Part shown: in pieces, positions 36,156 through 43,409 of the stretch | Numbering within the stretch: the first letter of the stretch is position 1 | How the letters are laid out: every line of letters starts with the position of its first letter | Program-made: the position numbers and the translations under genes | DNA from: JAJRPT01 sp965661945 | Lineage (GTDB): Bacteria; Bacteroidota; Ignavibacteria; Kapaibacteriales; UBA2268 | DNA length: 64,000 bases | Reading direction: 5' to 3' | NCBI GenBank assembly: GCA_965661945.1 | Contig: CBFIFP010000004.1 | Coordinates: forward strand, 62,001-126,000 | Notes under the pieces: model-generated | The model's input: only the letters and a program-made list of their open reading frames with translations | Database searches by the model: none | What the model was told of the DNA's origin: nothing

Positions 36156-38564
36156 ATGTTTTTAAGCGCTTGTTTAATTGTTAAAAATGAAGAAAATAAT
36201 CTTGATAGATGTCTTGATAGTATAGCAAATTATTGTGATGAAATTATAATTGTAGATACTGGCTCTGATGATAATACTATTCAGATTGCACAAAAATATA
36301 CTGATAAAATATTTACTTTTAATTGGTGTGATGACTTTTCGGCTGCTCGAAACTATTCAATATCTGAAGCAACTTCTGAATATATATTAGTTATAGATGC
36401 TGACGAAGTTTTATTGAATGGTGAAGATATGAGGAGTTTTCTTAATGAGCAGCCAAATCAATATGCTGGTTGGCTTATAAATCTTGAATCTACTAAAAAT
36501 AATAAAGGGTATGTATCTAAATTTACTTCTCAATTGCTAAGATTATTTAGAAATAGGCATAATTTCCAATTTAAGGGAGTTATTCACGAGCAAGTTTTAC
36601 CTTCGATTGTTGAGCAAAATTTTAAAATTGGTAATTCTAATTTAAGAATTGAACATAGTGGATATGATTTATCAGAAGATGAACTAACAAAAAAACAAAA
36701 TAGAAATCTGAATTTATTAATCAAGCAAAATGAAAAATCTCCTAATGATGGATATAATTTATTTAACCTTGCAAAAACATATTTTGCTTTGGATGATAAA
36801 GAAACTGCAGAGTTATATTTTGAAAAGGCACTTAAAAATACAACCAAAACTGGAGTTATTTATCCAGCGACTCTTAATTATTATGCAAGTTTATTATTCC
36901 AAGAAAAAAAATATGATAGGGTTATAGAACTATGTAATGAATCTTTAAAACTTAATACTAATCAAGCATTTGCAAATTATATAATAGGTGATACGTATTA
37001 TGAGTTAGAAGATTATGAAAGTGCAATAAAGCATTATAATGATTTAGAAAACGCAGTTTTAAAGCCATCAAACTTCTCTAAAATAATCGGAGATTATCAT
37101 CTTCCCTATTCTCAAATTTGCTTTAGGTTAGGAAGATGTTTGATATTAAAGAATAGATTAGAAGAAGCAAAAGTTTATTTTGAAAAAGGTTTAAATGACA
37201 ATCCAAAAGATAGGAATTGCTTAATCGGACTTGCTGATTATTTTTATAAATCACAAAATTTAAATCAATCACTAAAAATTATTCAAAATGGTTTGAATAT
37301 TCATATTAATGATAAGGACTTATTAAAAATGAAAAAAGTTATTGAAAATCAATCTAATACAAATCAAAACTATAGCAATAGCTTTATTAGTAATATTAAA
37401 GTTAATCTCCATAATTCATTAAAGTCTAACAAAGTTAGTTCTGTTCAACAATTAAAAGATAGAGTTAAATCAAAGTCAGCAAAAATAACAGAAACTAAAT
37501 CCGAGAAAACATCAAACATTATTGATTCGAATAATTTTTCACAAAAACCACTAATTACACTTTCAATGATTGTAAAAGATGAAGAAAAAATGTTGCCCGG
37601 ATGTTTAGATAGTGTAAAGGGTTTGGTTGATGAAATAGTGATTGTAGATACTGGATCAGTAGATAAAACTAAAGAGATTGCTATTTCTTATGGTGCAAAA
37701 GTATATGATTTTGAATGGATAGATGATTTTGCTGCAGCAAGAAATGAATCATTAAAACACTCTACAGGAAAATGGATACTATATTTAGATGCTGACGAAA
37801 GAATTGATATAAAAAATCTTGATATTAATAAACTTAAAAATGACTTAGAAAATGCAGCTGATAATCTTGGCGGGGTTGTGATAACTATAGAATCAGACCA
37901 TAGCAATATGGATGGTTCTACTGAAAAGCACAAAGGTGGCTATCCAAGGTTATTTAAAAATTTGGGTTATCCAAAGATTTATTTCAAAGGAAGAGTTCAC
38001 GAGCAAATCACGCCTTCACTTATGGAAAACAATCTGGGAATGATTAGTTCTGATATAAAAATAATTCATGAGGGTTATAATATTCCAGAACAAGAAATGC
38101 AGAAGAAACTAAAACGAAATTACACCTTATTATTAAGTCATGTTCAAGAAGAACCCTTAAACGGTTACGCTTGGTATCAACTTGGGCAAACTTTAGGAAG
38201 ACTTCAACTAATGAAAGAATCGGAAGACGCTATTAGAATGGCGATTAAATGTGGGGATTTATCAAGTTCTGTTTACGCTTCAGCATGTTCTACCTTATCA
38301 CAATATTCAGGAAATAAAACAAATTATGAGGATGCTCTTTATTGGGCAGAGGAATCTTTAAAAAAAGCACCTAATCAAATTTATGGGCTTAATTTAAAAG
38401 GATATGCTCTTCTAGAATTAAAGAGAAAAAAAGAGGCAAAAGACATATTTAAGTTAGCTCATAATCTTTGGAAATCACAAAAAAACAGCGTTCCACAATC
38501 TGGATTTGATATAATGGTTAAAGAAGAAATAATTTTAAATGGTTTAAAAAGATCTGAGAATTAA
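36156..38564 (+). CDS. Tandem GT2 glycosyltransferase with two TPR regions
   Basis: An 802-residue cytosolic protein composed of two similar halves. Each half starts with a GT-A family 2 domain: residues 1-180 (SACLIVKNEENNLDRCLDSI, IVDTGSDDNT, VIDADE) and about 467-640 (LSMIVKDEEKMLPGCLDSV, IVDTGSVDKT, LDADERID). Each is followed by TPR repeats (about 190-400 and 655-790). A Lys/Ser-rich linker of about 65 residues joins the halves. Single copies of this SunS/WcaA-like GT2-TPR architecture are common in Firmicutes and Bacteroidota; a fused tandem is less usual. Both DxD-type motifs look intact. It may glycosylate a protein or peptide (inference from the TPRs). No acceptor gene is adjacent. 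Confidence 0.9.
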   Translation: MFLSACLIVKNEENNLDRCLDSIANYCDEIIIVDTGSDDNTIQIAQKYTDKIFTFNWCDDFSAARNYSISEATSEYILVIDADEVLLNGEDMRSFLNEQPNQYAGWLINLESTKNNKGYVSKFTSQLLRLFRNRHNFQFKGVIHEQVLPSIVEQNFKIGNSNLRIEHSGYDLSEDELTKKQNRNLNLLIKQNEKSPNDGYNLFNLAKTYFALDDKETAELYFEKALKNTTKTGVIYPATLNYYASLLFQEKKYDRVIELCNESLKLNTNQAFANYIIGDTYYELEDYESAIKHYNDLENAVLKPSNFSKIIGDYHLPYSQICFRLGRCLILKNRLEEAKVYFEKGLNDNPKDRNCLIGLADYFYKSQNLNQSLKIIQNGLNIHINDKDLLKMKKVIENQSNTNQNYSNSFISNIKVNLHNSLKSNKVSSVQQLKDRVKSKSAKITETKSEKTSNIIDSNNFSQKPLITLSMIVKDEEKMLPGCLDSVKGLVDEIVIVDTGSVDKTKEIAISYGAKVYDFEWIDDFAAARNESLKHSTGKWILYLDADERIDIKNLDINKLKNDLENAADNLGGVVITIESDHSNMDGSTEKHKGGYPRLFKNLGYPKIYFKGRVHEQITPSLMENNLGMISSDIKIIHEGYNIPEQEMQKKLKRNYTLLLSHVQEEPLNGYAWYQLGQTLGRLQLMKESEDAIRMAIKCGDLSSSVYASACSTLSQYSGNKTNYEDALYWAEESLKKAPNQIYGLNLKGYALLELKRKKEAKDIFKLAHNLWKSQKNSVPQSGFDIMVKEEIILNGLKRSEN

Positions 38565-38587
38565 ATTTAATAAGTATGGTACATAAT

Positions 38588-38609
38588 TACGTATTTAATA
38601 AAATACGTA
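38588..38609. repeat. 9-bp perfect inverted repeat (TACGTATTT-AATA-AAATACGTA)
   Basis: A symmetric hairpin 24 bp after the stop of the tandem glycosyltransferase gene, without a strong T run. It may be a weak terminator or a protein-binding site; the sequence alone does not decide. Confidence 0.5.
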
Positions 38610-38668
38610 TAATATTCTAATCATTTAAAAAATAATTTTAGCAAAGTTGAAAAATATAATATAAATTA

Positions 38669-38700
38669 TTTGGATATTAAACTAAATACTCTTAATTTTG
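38669..38700 (+). promoter_or_regulatory. Bacteroidota-type promoter of the L31-S18 operon
   Basis: TTTG (38669-38672), exactly 20 bases, then TAATTTTG (38693-38700), matching the -33/-7 consensus TTTG-N19-21-TAnnTTTG. The element continues TAATTCT, as in the HU promoter. The first ATG is 40 bp further on. Confidence 0.75.
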
Positions 38701-38739
38701 TAATTCTATGTAAAACAATACTGAAAAAAGGTATTCTAA

Positions 38740-38910
38740 ATGGCAAAACAGCAAACTTTTGGTGATAAATCCAAGAAAAAAGCAGGCGACGATTTAATTC
38801 CTGTAAAAGTTATTAAATGGTACAACGATGAAAATAGAGGTACTTTACGTGCTTCAGAGAAGTTCATCAAGGTAAAAGATGTAAATGAATTAGCAAATAT
38901 TGAATTATAA
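38740..38910 (+). CDS. 56-residue basic protein at head of ribosomal operon
   Basis: An ORF from ATG 38740 to TAA 38910 with GAAAAAAGG ahead of it. The protein is lysine-rich: MAKQQTFGDKSKKKAGDD, then IPVKVIKWYNDENRGTLR and FIKVKDVNELANIEL. It is the first gene after a strong promoter and lies 12 bp before L31 and S18. It cannot be assigned to a named ribosomal protein from sequence alone; small lysine-rich proteins of this size in Bacteroidota ribosomal operons are sometimes ribosomal components. The composition, promoter proximity and conserved-looking core (VKVIKWYNDE) support a real gene. A translation-related role is inference. Confidence 0.75.
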   Translation: MAKQQTFGDKSKKKAGDDLIPVKVIKWYNDENRGTLRASEKFIKVKDVNELANIEL

Positions 38911-38922
38911 TGGATTAAATTT

Positions 38923-39156
38923 ATGAAAAAGGGTATTCATCCGGCTTATAAAGTTATTGAAGTCAAAATGACTGATGGTAGTACTTTTTTAACTCGCTCT
39001 TGCTACAAATCAGATAAAATGGCGTTAGAGATTGATTCTAAATCTCACCCGTTCTATACTGGTAAGCAGATGTTAGTTGATACTGCTGGTCGTGTAGACA
39101 GATTTAAGAAACGCTTTGAAAAAGCACAACAAATTAGAAATAAAGGAGGAGAATAA
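38923..39156 (+). CDS. rpmE: 50S ribosomal protein L31 (zinc-free form)
   Basis: A 77-residue bL31. It shows MKKGIHPAYKVIEVKMTDGS, a central SHPFYTGKQ, and DTAGRVDRFKKRF, all family hallmarks. Only one cysteine (SCYK) is present, so the CxxC zinc pairs of the C+ form are missing and this is the C- type. Its stop overlaps the S18 ATG (TAATG), showing translational coupling. The operon order is 56-residue ORF, L31, S18. Confidence 0.96.
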   Translation: MKKGIHPAYKVIEVKMTDGSTFLTRSCYKSDKMALEIDSKSHPFYTGKQMLVDTAGRVDRFKKRFEKAQQIRNKGGE

Positions 39157-39422
39157 TGTCAAACATTTTCCCAATGCAAACAGGTCTTAATACTAAAGGT
39201 AAAAAAACTGTTGTAAAAAAGAAACACAATCCAATTAAAGGTAGAAAGTCTATTGACCATTTTGATCTTAAGTTTTTATCAAGATACATCAATGACCAAG
39301 GTAAAATTCTTCCAAGAAGAATTACTGGTGTTACTGCAACTCAACAAAAAGCAATTGCAAGAGCAATTAAGTATGCTCGTCATCTTGCTCTTATTCCTTT
39401 CGTTGCATCAGATTTAAATTAA
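39156..39422 (+). CDS. rpsR: 30S ribosomal protein S18
   Basis: An 88-residue bS18. It has the conserved DLKFLSRYINDQGKILPRR segment and GVTATQQKAIARAIKYARHLALIPF at the C-terminus. A strong GGAGGAG sequence lies 6-12 bases before its ATG and inside the end of L31. A 14-bp hairpin terminator follows. S18 is usually next to S6, SSB and L9 in other bacteria; here it is paired with L31 instead. Confidence 0.97.
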   Translation: MSNIFPMQTGLNTKGKKTVVKKKHNPIKGRKSIDHFDLKFLSRYINDQGKILPRRITGVTATQQKAIARAIKYARHLALIPFVASDLN

Positions 39423-39447
39423 GTCTAGCAATATTACAAATTATATT

Positions 39448-39480
39448 AAAGCGACAATTATTTCATAATTGTCGCTTTTC
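39448..39480 (+). terminator. Intrinsic terminator after rpsR
   Basis: AAAGCGACAATTAT / ATAATTGTCGCTTT (39448-39461, 39465-39478; loop TTC) is a perfect 14-bp stem ending in a short T run. Confidence 0.92.
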
Positions 39481-39511
39481 TTATTTCCAAAAATCTAATC
39501 TAAAATATTAA

Positions 39512-39543
39512 TTTGTTTTTAATCCTTTTTTTTCCTAAATTTA
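39512..39543 (+). promoter_or_regulatory. Probable promoter of the TerB-like gene
   Basis: TTTG (39512-39515), 20-base spacer, TAAATTTA (39536-39543). This is one base off the TAnnTTTG consensus with the same spacing as the ribosomal promoters. The ATG is 28 bp downstream. Confidence 0.5.
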
Positions 39544-39571
39544 TTTTTTTAAAAAACTACTTTAGGAAAAA

Positions 39572-39907
39572 ATGGAAGAGAAAATAGCTAATTGGGAGTA
39601 TGACGATTTCTTAAATTTTCTTTTAATACATGCAGCATTCTCTGATTTGGAGATTTCATTCAGAGAAAAAAAAATGATAAAGAAAACAGCTTCCGAAGAT
39701 AAGTATCAAGAATTATTAGAGTTTTATAAATATAATTCTGACTTTGAAAATATGTTAATTATACATGAATTTAAAGATAAATATCTAACTAGCAAAGAAA
39801 AAATAGATGAAGTATTAAATAAAGTTGAAGATTTATTCTACGCTGATGGAGACTTTTCTACTAACGAAAAAAACTTAAATATAGCTCTTAGAATGATTTT
39901 TGATTAA
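39572..39907 (+). CDS. Small acidic TerB-like helical protein
   Basis: A 111-residue protein without signal peptide or membrane helix. The pattern LLIHAAFSDLEISFREKKMIKKTA near the N-terminus and LFYADGDFSTNEKNLNIALRMIF at the C-terminus resembles the repeated '(A.)AD..ls..E...i' helices of the TerB/DjlA N-terminal fold. Such domains are found in tellurite-resistance and membrane-stress proteins, but many small ones are uncharacterised. It has its own promoter-like element and a terminator, so it is monocistronic. The family assignment is by pattern only. Confidence 0.65.
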   Translation: MEEKIANWEYDDFLNFLLIHAAFSDLEISFREKKMIKKTASEDKYQELLEFYKYNSDFENMLIIHEFKDKYLTSKEKIDEVLNKVEDLFYADGDFSTNEKNLNIALRMIFD

Positions 39908-39935
39908 TAACTTTAGTATATTATAATTATTATAA

Positions 39936-39966
39936 AAAAGCGAAGATAATCTTCGCTTTTGTTTTT
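39936..39966 (+). terminator. Intrinsic terminator after the TerB-like gene
   Basis: AAAAGCGAAGAT / ATCTTCGCTTTT (39936-39947, 39949-39960) forms a strong stem followed by T-rich sequence. It is symmetric and could also serve transcripts from the right. Confidence 0.85.
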
Positions 39967-39974
39967 TATACTTA

Positions 39975-40158
39975 ATTTATTTTTATATTTATTCTTTCCT
40001 TTCTTAATCTCTCTTGGGTCTATGAGCATTACTTTGCCTTTACCAGAGATAGCAATTTTCTAGTTGTTTTTTATTTACTCTTCAAGAAGTTTTTCATAAG
40101 AAAGTTTAAGTCCTTCAATGATTAAATCGCCTTGTTCTAATTTAGATTGAATTTTCAT
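39975..40158 (-). pseudogene. Decayed small antitoxin-like gene with two in-frame stops
   Basis: From ATG at 40158 the minus strand encodes MKIQSKLEQGDLIIEGLK then LSYEKLLEE, followed by TAA (40075-40077), four codons, TAG (40060-40062), and in the same frame KIAISGKGKVMLIDPREIKK. Read across the two stops this gives one protein of about 60 residues. The layout is an N-terminal helix ending 'GL..SYEKL.E', then a '(I/V)S.(N/G)GK(I/V)..IDP' hairpin, which I associate with small antitoxin-like or AbrB/MraZ-like hypothetical proteins. The assignment is uncertain. Because both parts remain in one frame, recent inactivation by point mutation is the simplest reading. No intact toxin gene is next to it. 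Confidence 0.5.
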
Positions 40159-40368
40159 AGTATTCTTTTATTTATGTATATTTATTTTTCTGATTAATAG
40201 TAAGCCCTTGATTTTTATGGTATTCACCAATATTTTCTCTTTTTCTCTCCAAATTATCAATTAACATATATTCATCAACAATTTGTGTTCAAGTTCTTAA
40301 ATATTAAATAAAACTCTCTTTTTCAAATTTTTAAATCATAACAAAATTAAGAAATTATCATTTTATTT
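40159..40368. other. AT-rich gap without intact gene
   Basis: This 210-bp stretch lies between the decayed small gene and the anti-sigma-like gene. The minus strand holds a short frame at 40172-40267 (MLIDNLERKRENIGEYHKN, 31 codons). Its codon use looks protein-like and it may be the remnant of a larger gene, but no start context or family could be recognised. No terminator for the anti-sigma-like gene was found. Confidence 0.35.
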
Positions 40369-42048
40369 TCATTCAATAATTACATTCCTTGAAAATAATA
40401 ATTCCTCATGCTCAAAGATATTGATAATGTAGATGCCTCTGGAAATTTTATTAACATCTAAATCAATTTTGTTTTGTCCTTTATTTAAAGATTTATTTAT
40501 GCTTATTAATTCTTTGCCTGAAATATCAAAAATCTTTAAAACTACATTTTTATCATTTTCTAAGTCCAAATCTATCTTAATATTTGAATTAGCAGGATTT
40601 GGGTATAAATTAATATTATTTATACTTTCGTTTATGCACAAACCAAGCAATGATTCTTCTTCTAATTCGGCGCATAATTCTTTAATTTCTTTTTCATTAG
40701 CAAGCACTAGGCTGTATAGTTCAACTTCCTTTCTAAATCTTTTCTTATAACGCTCTGGGAGATTGTCAATTAAGTCATCTGTTATCTGATACCAGAAGAC
40801 AAAGTCGTTTCTTCTATCGCCACTTTCTATTGAAAATTTTATTGGAATGATTTTGTTGATTACACTTGAAACTGAATCTTCTCTGTTTTGATTATATATT
40901 ACATCTATTCCACCTTCATTTGAATTGGCTACATCATCAAAAGTGTTGTAATTTAAAGTACTATACTTGTTTTGAATATGAACTGATGTAACTCCTTCTT
41001 GTTCAAACTTCTTACCTTCAAGTTTATTTTTAAAAATATAAAATGCTTCAGGATAAATGTTTAACTTTGTTTTTTTTGTTTTATTCTTTTCTATTATTTT
41101 TCCTTGATTATCTATTATGTAGTCAAAAAATAGCAATTCATCGGTTTTAGAAGAGTAATCTTTTACAACAAAACTTATTTCCTCGCTTTTGAAATTAAGC
41201 CCAATTTTTTCTAATTCATTCAGTTCTAATTCTAAATAATTAATCTTTGTTTTTACTTTCGATTTAAATTTAACATTTAGTTTTTCAATTTGTTGGTCAA
41301 TAATTTTTTCGTCAATTAAAATTTCATTTGTAGTAATGAAATTTTCTTTGAATAATTTTTTGTATCTCTCTGGCAAAACTTGATATAAATCTTCATTTGG
41401 AACTGCAAAAATCACAAAATCCGTAATATATTCATAATCACTTTTTAAAGAAATAGGAACAATATTCACAAAACTTTGCATATCATTAATTTTGAATTCA
41501 AAATAGTCGTTATCAATAAATTTAAAATTAAACATTCCAGTTTCTAACTTTTGAAAATCATCATAAAAATACTTTTTCTTTTTCCAGTTTAATTTTTTAC
41601 TTTTTTTATTATCAATTCCATAGGAAACACTTCCTAATGAATTTTCAATTTTGTATCTCAAATATAATATAAATACTAAAGGGATATAGTTGTTTTTTTG
41701 TTTGTAAACCAATAGTTCATTACTGTTTCTTGAACGACTCATAATCTCTTGAGCAGTTTTAGGGAAATCAAATAAATTCATCTCCTCCAACTCCTCAATA
41801 GTCAGGTGAAAAATAGGGAGTTTTCGCATTGTTTCTGGGTCCAATTTTTGCTCTGGTTTCTCTTCTGAAAATAAGAACATTAAGCCGATTGTGATAATTG
41901 TTAGAATAGACATAGCTCCCGCTCCTTTTAATAAATTATTTGTAATTTTTTTCTTTTTAATAATTGAATTAAGTTTAGCATCATCAATAAGTTGCTTTTC
42001 TGATTTTAATTCACTTGCTTTCTCAAAATATATATTTAATTCATCCAT
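40369..42048 (-). CDS. Anti-sigma-like membrane protein with duplicated ectodomain and T9SS sorting tail
   Basis: A 559-residue protein encoded directly after an ECF sigma gene (8-bp overlap), the classical position of an anti-sigma factor. A charged cytosolic N-terminus (residues 1-40) precedes one membrane helix (about 41-60, GAMSILTIITIGLMFLF). The outside part contains two related copies of a domain of about 200 residues: FHLTIEELEEMNL (80-92) matches LELELNELEKIGL (272-284), and LPERYKKLFKENF (225-237) matches LPERYKKRFRKEV (430-442). The last about 80 residues are a T9SS type A sorting domain (NINLYPNPANSNIKIDL, then IFDISGKELISI). No zinc-finger anti-sigma motif was seen. Combining an inner-membrane anchor with an outer-membrane sorting tail is unusual. 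The function is inferred from position. Confidence 0.75.
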   Translation of the reverse strand: MDELNIYFEKASELKSEKQLIDDAKLNSIIKKKKITNNLLKGAGAMSILTIITIGLMFLFSEEKPEQKLDPETMRKLPIFHLTIEELEEMNLFDFPKTAQEIMSRSRNSNELLVYKQKNNYIPLVFILYLRYKIENSLGSVSYGIDNKKSKKLNWKKKKYFYDDFQKLETGMFNFKFIDNDYFEFKINDMQSFVNIVPISLKSDYEYITDFVIFAVPNEDLYQVLPERYKKLFKENFITTNEILIDEKIIDQQIEKLNVKFKSKVKTKINYLELELNELEKIGLNFKSEEISFVVKDYSSKTDELLFFDYIIDNQGKIIEKNKTKKTKLNIYPEAFYIFKNKLEGKKFEQEGVTSVHIQNKYSTLNYNTFDDVANSNEGGIDVIYNQNREDSVSSVINKIIPIKFSIESGDRRNDFVFWYQITDDLIDNLPERYKKRFRKEVELYSLVLANEKEIKELCAELEEESLLGLCINESINNINLYPNPANSNIKIDLDLENDKNVVLKIFDISGKELISINKSLNKGQNKIDLDVNKISRGIYIINIFEHEELLFSRNVIIE

Positions 42049-42548
42049 TTTTATCCTCCTTCACATTAAGAAGTTCTTTTAGTTTTTCTTTCCCACGATG
42101 AATTTTAACTTTCACGTTATCTACTGTTAAATTATGTATTTCTGCAATTTCTTTATGCTTGAAACCAAAAATTTCTGCAAGAATAATCACATCTTTTGTT
42201 ACTTCATCAAGTTTATCAAGTTGTTGATATAAAAAGATAATATCAACTTTATTCTCAATATGTTCTTCGCTTGTAGAAATAATATCTGGGTCAAATTCAT
42301 TCTGATTATGCTTGAACTTATTTTTATTCTTGAAAAATAATCTGCGTGCAATCGTAAATAAATATGAAAGAAAAGCCAATTCTTCTTTGATTTTAGTAAA
42401 ATTAGAATAAGCAATAGCAATAGTTTCGGCACAGAGTTCTTCTGCGTCAATCCTATTCCGAGTTAGATTAAGAGCATATCTCTCTAATGGCTCGGCATTT
42501 TGCTTATATAATTCTATAAATCATTTCTTTTTGTTCATATTGTTTCAT
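42041..42548 (-). pseudogene. ECF RNA polymerase sigma factor, frameshifted near codon 10
   Basis: Regions 2 to 4 of a sigma-70 family ECF factor are present. Region 2 is FIELYKQNAEPLERYALNL then EELCAETIAIAYSNF and FLSYLFTIARRLF. Region 4 is LDKLDEVTKDVIILAEIFGF then KEIAEIHNLTVDNVKVKIHR. The only plausible start, ATG at 42548, reads MKQYEQKEM and then runs out of frame to TAA at 42504-42506, whereas region 2 is in the +1 frame from 42520. That frame has TGA immediately before it and no start codon until a TTG at 42379, which would cut region 2 in half. A one-base insertion (or two-base loss) at about 42520-42522 restores a 168-residue protein. It could be a true pseudogene, an assembly error or recoding. 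Confidence 0.8.
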
Positions 42549-42600
42549 TTACACAAAGGAAGTGCTTTTAAACAGGAAAAGGTTACAGATGGAAAAAAAA

Positions 42601-43332
42601 TTATTTTGTGAATTTGCTGCTTGGCTCGCAATGTTCGTCAATAATAATTTGATTTTCTATCTGTTCTATTTTCGGACTGACAAGTGGAATACCAAGATTT
42701 AAGCCCCTTAGTATCATCAAAATAGCAACAAGTGCAATACCAAAAGGGATAAATCTATTTATTCTTTGTCTGATTTGAATGCTAATTTTACTTTTGAAAT
42801 GATATAAAAATGCCATTGCAGGTATTGTCCCAAAACCGAACATTGCCATATAATTAACAGCTTCTTTTAAATCACCTGTAGCAACAGCCCCTGCAACAGC
42901 AGCATAAACTAACCCACATGGTAAAAAGCCATTCAAGATTCCAATTATTATACTACTAAAATATGAAGTTTTTAGAAGATTTTGGCTAATTTGTTGTTTT
43001 AATTTTCCAAAATTTATAACCATTTTTCCTCCAAATTTGAATTTAGATTTTAATTTTGAGGGTATTAACAAATATAATAAAATTATGCTACCAAGGGTTA
43101 TCGATATATGACTTTGTAAAACTATTATAGATAAACTTTCACCTATAAAACCAAATATCAATCCTATGAAGGAATAAGTAATAACTCTACCCAAATTATA
43201 TAAAATATTACTTAGATAAGGAGCTATTACAGTCTTTTTATTAATTGGAATTGCTAAAACTATAGGTCCACACATTCCTATACAATGCATTGACCCAAGA
43301 AATCCTAACAGAAAAGCGGCACCAAAAATCAT
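42601..43332 (-). CDS. Sulfite exporter TauE/SafE-UreH-like membrane protein
   Basis: A 243-residue polytopic protein of the UreH_2/SafE type. The N-terminus MIFGAAFLLGFLGSMHCIGMCGPIVLA contains the conserved metal-binding-like His-Cys-Met-Cys motif (HCIGMCG). A second conserved segment is GFLPCGLVYAA. This group is often encoded near cytochrome cbb3 oxidase genes and thought to move copper or small metal ligands. No oxidase genes are in this window. The C-terminus ends in a Cys-containing tail (EHCEPSSKF). There is no evident operon partner; the broken sigma gene lies 52 bp upstream on the plus-strand coordinate and is transcribed the same way. Confidence 0.85.
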   Translation of the reverse strand: MIFGAAFLLGFLGSMHCIGMCGPIVLAIPINKKTVIAPYLSNILYNLGRVITYSFIGLIFGFIGESLSIIVLQSHISITLGSIILLYLLIPSKLKSKFKFGGKMVINFGKLKQQISQNLLKTSYFSSIIIGILNGFLPCGLVYAAVAGAVATGDLKEAVNYMAMFGFGTIPAMAFLYHFKSKISIQIRQRINRFIPFGIALVAILMILRGLNLGIPLVSPKIEQIENQIIIDEHCEPSSKFTK

Positions 43333-43409
43333 TTTTTAACTAAATATTTATTCAAAATTAAGGGTTTTTTATTTAAATACAAGTTTTGAGATAATTATAT
43401 CTCAAATAA

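Noticed and set aside
40172..40267. 31-codon minus-strand ORF beside the decayed gene
   Set aside because: No start context, promoter or recognisable family; kept only as a note in the gap entry.
42199..42450. 83-codon minus-strand frame overlapping the sigma gene
   Set aside because: It is a shadow frame with low-complexity Leu/Lys content; the sigma region 2 and 4 motifs are in the other frame.
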